Of a stretch of DNA of 64,000 nt, positions 43,555 through 51,651 are shown piece after piece; position 1 is the first letter of the stretch; the number at the start of each line of letters is the position of its first letter. Below the pieces are notes generated by a model, which worked only from the letters and a program-made list of their open reading frames with translations, did not search any database and was not told the origin of the DNA. The DNA comes from Alphaproteobacteria bacterium. GTDB taxonomy: Bacteria; Pseudomonadota; Alphaproteobacteria; Caulobacterales; Hyphomonadaceae. Where the stretch lies: the NCBI GenBank assembly GCA_018827375.1, contig JAHJYW010000042.1, positions 1 to 64,000 on the forward strand, given 5' to 3'. The translations under genes were made by a program, and so were the position numbers.

Positions 43555-44505
43555 TTATTTCCGTTTAGGCTTTTCCTTTTTTTGCGGTTTGGCAGGCAGT
43601 GGCGTCAACAGCTCTGCTGCAACGTCGCGGAAAACGAGCCCGAGTTTCTGGATATTTGCCTCAAGCGGCGATCCTGCCCGCCAGACCAGGCTGATTTGTC
43701 TGCGAGCCAGCGGATGATCAATCGGACGGACTACCTGAGAAGGATCCTTACGGGCCTCCACGAGCGCGTAGAGGCTTGGCAGAATAGCAATTCCAGCCCC
43801 CATTCCCGCCATCTGGCGTAGGGCATCAAGCGAGGTACCTTCATACTCAGTGGAAACATGAGCGCCTGCAGCTTCGGCCAGATTCTGAACAATCATGCTT
43901 AGGCGGTGTCCATAGCCAAGACTCAGGAACTCACGACCTTTCAAGTCCGACAGCTGGATAGCATCGCCGCGCTCAGACAGCGGATCGTCCGGTGCTGCGC
44001 AGGCGTAAAGTTGCTCGTCAAAAAGCTGCATGGATTCGGAGTAGACGTGGTCTTCAGCGGTCGAGATAATGAGATCGAGACGCCCATCATTTAGCTTCTC
44101 GTCGAGATCTATCGTGCGTTCCTCCCGGACACTCATTCTCAATTCAGGGTAAAGTTGGTGCAGTTCACGAACCGCACTCGGAAGGAGATAGGGGCCGATC
44201 GTTGGAAGCGTTCCAAGCCTGTAGCGTCCAACGACGTCACCAGCAGCTTGCCGGGCGACTGTTTTCATATCCTCGACCTGAGTGAGAATGATGCGGGCGC
44301 GGCGGACGACCTCTGCGCCAACGGGTGTCATGACCGCTCCGGTGCGTGAGCGCTCAATCAGCGTAATGCCCAGCTGGGCTTCCGCATCCGAGATCTGCTC
44401 TGACAGGCTTGGCTGACTGACGCTCAGCAGCTCCGCCGCGTCCCTGAACCGACCGGTGTCTGCGACCGCCACGATGTATTGCATTTGACGAAGGGTGGGC
44501 CTCAT
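43555..44505 (-). CDS. LysR-family regulator, OxyR-like but lacking redox cysteines
   Basis: A 316-residue LysR protein. The helix-turn-helix lies at residues 18-50 (GRFRDAAELLSVSQPSLSEQI), and a periplasmic-binding-like effector domain follows. The effector domain looks like OxyR (ARAPDDPLSER-type and LSLGYGHRL segments), but where OxyR has its reactive Cys in GHC this protein has GHR (His200-Arg201), and the only cysteine is Cys169. Peroxide sensing by the OxyR mechanism is therefore unlikely. It is divergent from the small genes leading to nhaA. The tail is very basic. Confidence 0.85.
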   Translation of the reverse strand: MRPTLRQMQYIVAVADTGRFRDAAELLSVSQPSLSEQISDAEAQLGITLIERSRTGAVMTPVGAEVVRRARIILTQVEDMKTVARQAAGDVVGRYRLGTLPTIGPYLLPSAVRELHQLYPELRMSVREERTIDLDEKLNDGRLDLIISTAEDHVYSESMQLFDEQLYACAAPDDPLSERGDAIQLSDLKGREFLSLGYGHRLSMIVQNLAEAAGAHVSTEYEGTSLDALRQMAGMGAGIAILPSLYALVEARKDPSQVVRPIDHPLARRQISLVWRAGSPLEANIQKLGLVFRDVAAELLTPLPAKPQKKEKPKRK

Positions 44506-44605
44506 GGTTCGGAAAAACCTATCAGAAGTGTCGTAACTTACGATTTGAACGAAGCCTCTTATCGTTCAATATTCGGCTCATCACAAGCCCCTCAGGAGAC
44601 AAACA

Positions 44606-44791
44606 ATGTTCCGCCTAATTGACGAAGCCCTCTCACAGACCCTTGCCGGCCGATTCGAGCCTAACCAACAGGGCTGCGTGAATGACATTCGTCTGAATGC
44701 TCAGACGACTGAACGGCGCAAGATTGCATGCGAGGACACACCATTCCTCAAGCGCAGTCGCCGGCGTCGCGCGCGCCGCTCGATCTCTTAG
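44606..44791 (+). CDS. Small basic protein, unknown
   Basis: A 61-residue frame with an excellent AGGAG site at 44593-44597 and an Arg-rich C-terminus (RSRRRRARRS). I do not recognise a family. It starts 100 bases from the divergent LysR gene and could be its target. The good ribosome binding site is the main support. Confidence 0.5.
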   Translation: MFRLIDEALSQTLAGRFEPNQQGCVNDIRLNAQTTERRKIACEDTPFLKRSRRRRARRSIS

Positions 44792-44821
44792 TGCCAATAG
44801 AAGCTGAAAAGGAAACAACAC

Positions 44822-45031
44822 GTGTCCAGGTTCAACGATCTGATTTCAAACTTTCTCGAGGACGCACTCGGATTTGGAGAGCGTGATGAGCCACGAGGCC
44901 GGTCCGAGCGTCGCAAATACAGCGCGGTGCATCAACGAGATGGCGACGACGCAGACGCGATTAAACGCCGGAAAGGCCAGGGTGGTCGCCACAATCGTCG
45001 CAAGGAAAGGTTCGATTTCTTCGACGGCTGA
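44822..45031 (+). CDS. Small charged protein, unknown
   Basis: A 69-residue frame starting at GTG with AAGGA about nine bases upstream. It begins MSRFNDLISNFLEDALGF and ends in a charged stretch and RFDFFDG. No family is recognised. It is 30 bases after the previous small gene and the two may be co-transcribed. The 240 bases after it, up to the DUF465 gene, hold no frame I can support. Confidence 0.45.
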   Translation: MSRFNDLISNFLEDALGFGERDEPRGRSERRKYSAVHQRDGDDADAIKRRKGQGGRHNRRKERFDFFDG

Positions 45032-45272
45032 TTCTACCCGCAGACAGCAAAGCCTTCTTGCCAGGCGCGAAGGCTTACGCTGCCTGGCGTGTGGCGGCCG
45101 CCAGAAGGTGCGATCTGCGGTGCTCAGGCCTATCCAACCTCAGTACCTGATGGGCACTGATTCAATGGCGAGGGCAGATTTCACTTATTCCAACGATCGC
45201 GGACGGCGTCAGAGATACGCCTTGTAGCAGGTCCGTTAGCGGACCGAAACACAACTTAAAAAGAGATCCAAC

Positions 45273-45542
45273 ATGAAAGACACTCATTCTCGAATGCGCC
45301 GCGCCTTGGGCGAGGAGAACCACATCAGGGCACTTGATGTGAGGATAGCCGGTATCAAGCGCGAGATCGGTGACGAACTGAAGCGCCCGGCGCCAGACTT
45401 CCTGCGCTTGTCAAAGCTTAAACGTCAGAAGCTCCATTTGAAGGACACAGTCCGGCGCGTCTTGTGTGCGGCGACAAACCCGCAGGTTCAACATTCCGAG
45501 CCGCCGACGCATCTGACCTGCGTGGACGCCCGAAATGACTAA
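45273..45542 (+). CDS. DUF465/YdcH-like small helical protein
   Basis: An 89-residue protein whose residues about 12-62 match the DUF465 pattern: ENHIRALDVRIAGIKREIGDELKRPAPDFLRLSKLKRQKLHLKD. This is a short helical hairpin with a conserved LKxxKLxLKD end. The function is unknown. An AAAGAGA site precedes the ATG. Its 3' end overlaps the nhaA start by eight bases, so the two are coupled. Confidence 0.75.
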   Translation: MKDTHSRMRRALGEENHIRALDVRIAGIKREIGDELKRPAPDFLRLSKLKRQKLHLKDTVRRVLCAATNPQVQHSEPPTHLTCVDARND

Positions 45543-46746
45543 AGTTGTTTCGCGTATTCAGGACTTCCTGAGACTTGAAAGTGCTGCCGGCCTTATTCTG
45601 ATGGCAGCGGCTCTCTTTGCCATTGCTGCAAATAACACGATCCTCAGCCATTGGTACGGAGCGTTATTGTCCACGCCTGTCGTGGTTCAGCTCGGCGCGT
45701 TGGAAATCGCCAAACCGCTTCTGCTCTGGATTAATGACGGTCTGATGGCTGTGTTCTTCTTCCTGGTGGGGCTCGAGATAAAGCGGGAGGTATTGGAAGG
45801 AGAACTGTCGTCCTTTGATAAGGCGGTTCTGCCGATGCTTGCCGCCATTGGTGGCATGGCGGGTCCGGCATTCATCTATGTGGCGCTGAACTGGGCTGAT
45901 CCTGACACGCTCCGCGGTTGGGCAATTCCGGCTGCGACAGATATTGCTTTTGCGCTTGGTATCCTGGCCCTGCTCGGAACGCGTGTCCCGGTTGCGCTAA
46001 AGATTTTCCTGCTCGCCATCGCGATCATAGATGATCTTGGCGCTATCCTCATTATTGCGCTGTTTTACACAGATCAGCTTTCGCTCAATGCGCTTGGGCT
46101 TGCGGGCGCGGGTTTTGCGGCCTTGATCCTGATGAACCGGCTTGGCGTGAAGCGGATTGCGCCGTTTGTCCTCGTCGGCGTGTTCATGTGGGTATGCGTC
46201 CTGAAGTCGGGTGTGCATGCGACGCTTGCAGGTGTGCTGACCGCGTTGGCCATACCGCTGGCCGCACGTGCGGAGACAGGTCAGTCTCCGCTGCACAAGC
46301 TGGAGCATGGATTGCATCCATGGGTCGCCTTTCTGATCCTCCCTGTTTTCGCTTTCGCCAATGCAGGGGTAGACCTGCGTGGCGTTAGTCTTGAAGCTTT
46401 GGCAGGCCCCGTCCCGCTCGGCATCGCGCTCGGCCTTTTTGTCGGCAAGCAGCTTGGTGTGTTTGGCTTGACCTATGGCGCTGTCAGGCTGGGACTGGCG
46501 CGCTTACCGAGCGGTGTCAGCTGGCTGCAAATCTATGGCGTTGCTTGTCTTACCGGTGTTGGCTTCACGATGAGCCTTTTCATTGGTGGACTGGCCTTCG
46601 ATAGCGCCGCTCAACTCGATCAGGTCAGATTGGGTGTGCTGATGGGATCCGTCGCGTCGGGTATTCTTGGCTACGCGATGCTGAGGCTCGCTTGTCGAGC
46701 AGAGGGCAAGAGCGCGACAAAGAGGCCGATGCCAAATCCGGTATAG
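45535..46746 (+). CDS. nhaA: Na+/H+ antiporter NhaA
   Basis: A 403-residue inner-membrane antiporter that expels sodium in exchange for protons. The family motifs are complete: LLLWINDGLMAVFFFLVGLEIKRE, GAIPAATDIAFALG-like AIPAATDIAFALGIL, and IAIIDDLGAI with the ion-binding Asp pair. About twelve membrane segments are present. It suits a marine or saline habitat. The start overlaps the DUF465 gene and a hairpin terminator follows, directly against an insertion sequence. Confidence 0.96.
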   Translation: MTKVVSRIQDFLRLESAAGLILMAAALFAIAANNTILSHWYGALLSTPVVVQLGALEIAKPLLLWINDGLMAVFFFLVGLEIKREVLEGELSSFDKAVLPMLAAIGGMAGPAFIYVALNWADPDTLRGWAIPAATDIAFALGILALLGTRVPVALKIFLLAIAIIDDLGAILIIALFYTDQLSLNALGLAGAGFAALILMNRLGVKRIAPFVLVGVFMWVCVLKSGVHATLAGVLTALAIPLAARAETGQSPLHKLEHGLHPWVAFLILPVFAFANAGVDLRGVSLEALAGPVPLGIALGLFVGKQLGVFGLTYGAVRLGLARLPSGVSWLQIYGVACLTGVGFTMSLFIGGLAFDSAAQLDQVRLGVLMGSVASGILGYAMLRLACRAEGKSATKRPMPNPV

Positions 46747-46753
46747 TTTCCAC

Positions 46754-46785
46754 AAAGCCGGCGACTTTCAAGTCGCGGGCTTTTA
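46754..46785 (+). terminator. Terminator of nhaA
   Basis: AAAGCCGGCGACTT (46754-46767) pairs with AAGTCGCGGGCTTT (46770-46783) with one mismatch, then TTTTA overlaps the end of the stem. It begins seven bases after the nhaA stop and ends at the terminal repeat of the insertion sequence. Confidence 0.7.
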
Positions 46786-47600
46786 GGTGCTGTCAGTCGA
46801 ATGTGAACCCGTCTCCGATATTCGCGGACCAGCAGGTGCTAGGCGACGAGAAGGTCGCGCCACTCGCGAAGGGCGGCGTCTCGTTTCTGTTTGAACCGGA
46901 TTCTGGTGTTGATGTGCCTTTCGAAGTTGAAGTGATTGTACACTGACGAATGAAATGAGACGAACTTCTGCAGACTTCGCATCCGCCTGAACCGGGACAT
47001 CGCCCGCTCTCGCCTTCGGAAGGGCAGGTGTGAATTCTCAGCTCGGTTATTGAGATGTCGACCGGTTTCCTGGCGCTTCTCATTCCCGATCGCTTTCATA
47101 GCCGCCCGATAAGAGGGGCACTTGTCCGTCACGACGATATGCGGACTGCCATAGCGCTTCATTGCTTTCTTCAAGAATTTCAACGCAGCAGCCTTATCCC
47201 TCTTCTTCGTGACAAAGGATTCCAGGACTTCGCCTTCGTGGTCGACAGCGCGCCAAAGATAATGGCGCTCTCCTCGGATTTTGACGAAGACCTCATCCAG
47301 GTGCCACTGCCATTGCGGGCTGCGCCGTATGGATTCCGAACGCCGTTTCCTGATTTTATGTGCGAAGTAAGTGCCGAACCGATCGACCCAGAGACGGACG
47401 CTTTCGTGGCAAACATCGATGCCGCGCTCGTGGAGAAGATCTTCCACGTTCCTAAGGGACAGCGGGAAGCGGACATACATGAGTACGGCGAGCTGGATGA
47501 TCTCAAGCGAGGTTTTGAAGTAGCGAAACGGGTTTTTGACCATTTCCTAAGGCTAAACACCAGGAACGGTCACCTCAAGTCCGGTTCCGCTGACAACACC
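46786..47600 (-). mobile_element. IS6-family insertion sequence, complete
   Basis: An 815-bp element with terminal inverted repeats: GGTGCTGTCAGTCGAA at 46786 and, read from the other end, GGTGTTGTCAGCGGAA at 47600. It holds one intact transposase gene (46839-47543). Flanks are GGCTTTTA on the left and CTTGCATA on the right, so no eight-base target duplication is seen. This suggests deletion or recombination after insertion. The right end cuts an OLD-type ATPase gene. Confidence 0.88.
46839..47543 (-). CDS. IS6-family transposase
   Basis: A 234-residue DDE transposase. The catalytic residues are Asp83 (WHLDEVFVKI), Asp140 (IVVTDKCPSY) and Glu169 (NNRAENSH). An N-terminal helix-turn-helix region contains FPLSLRNVEDLLHERGI. 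Length and motifs are complete, so it is probably active. Confidence 0.95.
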   Translation of the reverse strand: MVKNPFRYFKTSLEIIQLAVLMYVRFPLSLRNVEDLLHERGIDVCHESVRLWVDRFGTYFAHKIRKRRSESIRRSPQWQWHLDEVFVKIRGERHYLWRAVDHEGEVLESFVTKKRDKAAALKFLKKAMKRYGSPHIVVTDKCPSYRAAMKAIGNEKRQETGRHLNNRAENSHLPFRRRERAMSRFRRMRSLQKFVSFHSSVYNHFNFERHINTRIRFKQKRDAALREWRDLLVA

Positions 47601-48085
47601 CTTGCATAGGTTCCTATTCTGTTGGGCGCTATGTTACGGCGGTCGGCCCATGATAGACTTCGTGTGAGACCTTGGGCCTCGGCGCGTGCTGACAATAATT
47701 GCCAGTTCGGTTCGAGATCATCACTGATCTTGAGTTGCAGTGTCAGAACAGATTCAAGGTCCTCGCCAGGCTCGTCCTCGATATCCCCGTCATCGTCCAT
47801 TCCAAGCAAAAATGGACCATAGACGTCAAAGCTCTTCAGGCCGTCGCTGAGGTCACCTAGTGTAATTCTGATATCGATGTCATCATCGACGTTCATTGCA
47901 TAGAAGTCGGCATCGGTAATGGGCAGGTTGCGGCGTGCGCCTAGGCACCAATCGATGGCATCAAGAATAGTCGATTTTCCGCTGTCGCCCGGCCCAATCA
48001 GGCAATTCATTCCTGGCGCAGGTTGCCACACCAATTCCTCGATACTTCTGAAGTTACTTATTTCAATCTTGCGTATCTTTACCAT
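47601..48085 (-). pseudogene. OLD/RecF-like ATPase gene truncated by IS6 element
   Basis: About 161 codons remain of a larger gene. The start MVKIRKIEISNFRSIEEL and Walker A GPGDSGKSTILDAIDWCLG are typical of OLD-family and related SMC-like ATPases. The protein is cut by the insertion sequence right end at 47600. The rest (ABC signature, Walker B, TOPRIM nuclease) is not present on the other side of the element. The intact gene was probably a phage-defence or repair protein. Confidence 0.82.
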
Positions 48086-48755
48086 CGATGACTCCCTATG
48101 TCGCTACCATGCGGTCCAAGTAGTCGGCGTCTTGTTTGCGCGCCTATGCATGATCAATGTATTCAACTGCACTAATTCTCTGAAATAGAAACCCATCAAC
48201 CGAAACGAGAAGATTGGTGACGGCTAAATTGTTAGATAGAATGAACGGACCGCGTAAAGCGTAATCGGTGCTTGTAGATATCGAAGCCGGGGGGCTTTTT
48301 GTCTGATTAGCATTCCGAAGCGGTAAAAAGTGTTCAGATAAATGCATTTTAAAATTCCCCCGCACCCAAGGAATATTGTTTAGTCAGTGCGCAATAAGCG
48401 ATCTGTTTTGCTATTCTAGTAGTATAGAAAGATCTCTATACTGCTAATTAATATGTCCGTGTTGTCTATCAACATACTGAAAAATAATAAAAAAATACAA
48501 AGTGCAGAAACCTGTCTCTCCATTAGAGAGCTGAGAGTTGGTCTCGTTTGACGACAGTCTTCGGTGCCAGAGGATCGTTTTGGATTCTGCGGACTGCGGC
48601 TCCGGAGTCGTTCGCTGCATGCGCTCCTTAGGGTAGGTATCTCTTCAAGTCTTAGGGTGCGAGGAAAAATCGTAGACCAATACATGGAGCATCACTTTGA
48701 ATCATGTGAAGACTTCAATGCAGGCTCAGCAGGCCTAACGCATCTGGAGGGCTCC
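48086..48755. other. AT-rich intergenic region
   Basis: No supported gene. Base composition is more AT-rich than the surroundings, most clearly at 48360-48520. AGTATAGA (48421-48428) and TCTATACT (48435-48442) form a perfect inverted repeat in a promoter-like stretch. It separates the broken OLD gene from the DUF2075 gene and probably carries both promoters. The composition points to transferred DNA. Confidence 0.5.
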
Positions 48756-50717
48756 ATGCTGAACGTGGCTTACTATTCCGGGACGGTGGATGAATTCAAA
48801 ACTTGCCCAGAAGGGACCCTGCTAGGGCACCTCACGGCAGCCCACAATTTTGCGCTCGAAGAATCGCAGCGTGACGCCTGGCATCAGCAAATATGCCTTC
48901 TGAAACACGAGCTCGCAGATTTGTACGAAGGACAGATTTATTTCGAGTTCGCAATCCCTCGCATGGGAAAGCGTGCTGATGTGTTGTTGTTGCTCAAGGG
49001 CATCGTCTTCGTGATCGAGTTCAAAGTCGGCTCGGCAAGCTTCGACCGCGCAGCCAAGGATCAAGTCCATGACTATGCGCTCGATTTGAAGAACTTTCAT
49101 GCAGGGTCACATGACGTTCCAATCGTTCCGATTCTGATCGCTACCGGAGCTGAGGCTCTGGGCCTTCAGCCCGTCAGTTGGGCGTTGGATCAAGTAGCCG
49201 CGCCGCTACTTAGTTCTGGGCAGGGTCTACTGCACCTCATCGAACACATTGCCGAAGGCGCATCGACCGACACGATCGTTCCGGGAGCATGGGAGGCCTC
49301 AGGCTACCTGCCGACACCAACAATTGTCGAAGCGGCACAGGCGCTCTACCAGAACCATGCTGTCGAAGAGATCGCGAGGTCAGATGCGGGTGCGCAGAAC
49401 CTCAATGCGACGGCCGAAGCGATCCGTAACGTTATCCGTCAAAGTCGCGAGAACCGGACAAAATCTATTTGCTTTGTGACCGGCGTGCCCGGTTCCGGTA
49501 AAACCCTTGCCGGCTTAAACATCGCCACCGAAACCGCACGTTCCGACGATCTCGAGCGCGCAGTATTTCTATCGGGAAATGGTCCCCTGGTTACAGTGCT
49601 CAGAGAAGCGCTTGCGCGGGACCAGAGAGACCGTACGGGCGGCAAGAAGTCGGATGCCGAACGAGAAGTGTCGAGCTTCGTTCAGAACATACACCATTTC
49701 CGTGACGACGCTCTTCGCTCCCATCAAGCTCCTCCTGAGAAGATCGTTATTTTTGATGAAGCTCAGCGCGCTTGGACGAAGGACCAGGCGTCAAAGTTCA
49801 TGAAGACTAAGCGGGGTGAATCAGACTTCGATATGTCCGAGCCGGAGTTCCTTATCAGCGTCATGGACCGACATGAAGATTGGTGCGTGATTGTGTGTCT
49901 CGTTGGTGGAGGCCAAGAGATCAACACTGGCGAAGCTGGTCTGTCCGAGTGGATCACAGCGCTACAGACCAGCTTCCAGGAATGGGAAATCTATCTCTCC
50001 AACCGCTTGGCCGATGCTGACTACCGATTGCTCGGGGATGCGGCTGAGATCAAAACCAGTCCCCGCGCACACTGGTCTGAGGATTTGCATCTCAGTGTCT
50101 CAATGCGGTCTTTTCGTGCGGAGTCGCTTTCGAGCTTCATTGGTCATGTCCTTGATGACGACGCCGAGGTGGCAAGTGAGGTTTTCGACAAAATTGCAGA
50201 TCGATACCCGGTTGTGATGACACGTGACATCGACGTGGCCCGGGATTGGCTGCGAGATAAGGCGAGAGGATCGGAGCGGTTTGGCATTATCGCCTCGTCC
50301 GGCGCCAATCGATTGCGGCCAGAGGGGCTCAATGTGCGTGCGAAGATCGATCCTGCCAATTGGTTCTTGAATGGCCCCGATGATGTTCGGTCAGCCTACT
50401 ATCTAGAAGAAGTTGCTACCGAGTTCGACATTCAAGGGCTGGAGGTGGACTGGGCTTGCGTGTGTTGGGACGCCGATCTGCGCAGGGAAGATGAATCCTG
50501 GTCGTCTTATGCGTTTAAGGGAACGCGCTGGCAGAACGTCAATTCACCTGACCGGCAGCTCTATTTGAAGAATGCCTACCGAGTGATTTTGACAAGGGCG
50601 CGTCAGGGGATGGTGATATTTGTCCCGACGGGAGACGAGAGAGATCAAACACGGCCGCCGTCGTTCTATAACGGTATCGCTGCCTTCTTAAAAGAGTGCG
50701 GAGTTTCTGAAATATAA
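48756..50717 (+). CDS. PD-(D/E)xK nuclease-like / DUF2075 ATPase
   Basis: A 653-residue protein. The N-terminal domain has a PD-(D/E)xK nuclease pattern: Asp75 (RADVLLL), Glu88 and Lys90 (VIEFKVG), with Gln103 downstream. From about residue 240 a DUF2075-type P-loop ATPase/helicase follows: Walker A GVPGSGKTLAGLN, Walker B IFDEAQRAW near 333, and an RLxxVILTRARQGMVIFVP-like C-terminal motif (NAYRVILTRARQGM). I chose the ATG at 48756 with GGAGG eight bases upstream. It lies beside a broken OLD gene and an insertion sequence, a defence-island setting. An anti-phage role is likely but not shown. Confidence 0.85.
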   Translation: MLNVAYYSGTVDEFKTCPEGTLLGHLTAAHNFALEESQRDAWHQQICLLKHELADLYEGQIYFEFAIPRMGKRADVLLLLKGIVFVIEFKVGSASFDRAAKDQVHDYALDLKNFHAGSHDVPIVPILIATGAEALGLQPVSWALDQVAAPLLSSGQGLLHLIEHIAEGASTDTIVPGAWEASGYLPTPTIVEAAQALYQNHAVEEIARSDAGAQNLNATAEAIRNVIRQSRENRTKSICFVTGVPGSGKTLAGLNIATETARSDDLERAVFLSGNGPLVTVLREALARDQRDRTGGKKSDAEREVSSFVQNIHHFRDDALRSHQAPPEKIVIFDEAQRAWTKDQASKFMKTKRGESDFDMSEPEFLISVMDRHEDWCVIVCLVGGGQEINTGEAGLSEWITALQTSFQEWEIYLSNRLADADYRLLGDAAEIKTSPRAHWSEDLHLSVSMRSFRAESLSSFIGHVLDDDAEVASEVFDKIADRYPVVMTRDIDVARDWLRDKARGSERFGIIASSGANRLRPEGLNVRAKIDPANWFLNGPDDVRSAYYLEEVATEFDIQGLEVDWACVCWDADLRREDESWSSYAFKGTRWQNVNSPDRQLYLKNAYRVILTRARQGMVIFVPTGDERDQTRPPSFYNGIAAFLKECGVSEI

Positions 50718-50963
50718 GCGGGTTCCGTCCCGCAAGCGGAAAGTTTGCACCCACTTCGTCGAAGCTTCCTTCAAATACAGGACTGACGTCTCAAATTTCA
50801 AACAGTTCGTCAGAACGGCCCGAGAACGCACCTGCACCGTTTCTGCACTGTCTTGAACGAGAATCTCCCGTCTGTTCACGTTGTGAGCCGTCAGTGTCTG
50901 GATGCGGCTCGGCGAAAATTTCCAGCGGCCGCTCATCAATCCTGCTGTATTTATTGGGATTGC

Positions 50964-51053
50964 TGGCGGAGAGGAAGGGATTCGAACCCTCGATACGCGT
51001 TAACGTATACGCCCTTAGCAGGGGCGCGCCTTCAGCCGCTCGGCCACCTCTCC
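50964..51053 (-). tRNA. tRNA-Ser (anticodon GCT)
   Basis: A complete 90-base class II tRNA with encoded CCA. The acceptor pairs GGAGAGG with CCTCTCC. The anticodon arm CCCCTGCTAAGGG-like region presents GCT, the long variable arm is ATACGTTAACGCGTAT, and the T-arm is GGGTTCGAATCCC. Confidence 0.96.
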
Positions 51054-51153
51054 ACACGAACCTAGTCGTCTATTGAAACCGGAGAGGAACCGCAAGTCCT
51101 GCAACGCGTGAAAACGCACACCGGCTATGACATGCCCTTGCGGTGCTGATGGC

Positions 51154-51651
51154 TCAGAAGGTCACGGTCGCAACGAGTGTGTCGGAATAGCTGCCAGCAC
51201 CCACCGTCTGCCCGGGCGGAATGCGACCGTAGACCGGGAATGTGTCGGTCCTGGGAAAGAGAAGGCCAAGGGAGTAGCTGCTACCCAGCGTGCCCGTTCC
51301 ACCCGCTCCAGTGCCCCATATGGTGGACCGGGACGGATTTGTATAAAGGTTGTAGGCGAGTGTTGAGCCGCCATTCTGCATGGAACGCGCCAGAGCTGTT
51401 CCGCTGCTGCCGCTGCTCAGCGAAACCGTATAGGAAACGGTTATGCTGCCCAGGATAGCGCCGCATGTCACACGCACCGCGCCTGTCGCATCATGATTGG
51501 ACGCATTGAGTGGATCATAGGCGCCGAACGACACATCATCCGCACTGATCGAGCAGCTGCAGCCCAAGCCTATGCAGGTCGCTTCCGCCCGGCCGCAGAA
51601 GAGTAAGACCATGGTCACCAACAGGGTCAGTTGAAAGAGAACGGATTTCAT
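51154..51651 (-). CDS. Spore coat U (SCPU) domain pilin-like protein, distal
   Basis: A 165-residue exported protein with a signal peptide ending in RAEA and a single SCPU domain, the fold of Csu-type pilins. Typical features are TCIGLGCSCSISADDVSFGAYDPL, VRVTCG, NLYTNPSRSTIWGTG and the C-terminal VYGRIPPGQTVGAGSYSDTLVATVTF. It is the last gene of the pilus operon, where Csu systems encode the tip adhesin. It is only half the length of the two-domain CsuE. Overlaps the usher stop by four bases. Confidence 0.87.
   Translation of the reverse strand: MKSVLFQLTLLVTMVLLFCGRAEATCIGLGCSCSISADDVSFGAYDPLNASNHDATGAVRVTCGAILGSITVSYTVSLSSGSSGTALARSMQNGGSTLAYNLYTNPSRSTIWGTGAGGTGTLGSSYSLGLLFPRTDTFPVYGRIPPGQTVGAGSYSDTLVATVTF

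Noticed and set aside
43555-44505. Naming the LysR gene oxyR
   Set aside because: The reactive cysteines that define OxyR function are missing, so only the LysR family call is safe.
43351-47600. Calling the two IS6-like ends a working composite transposon
   Set aside because: The left copy is a 115-base diverged fragment without a transposase, and no target duplication flanks the unit.
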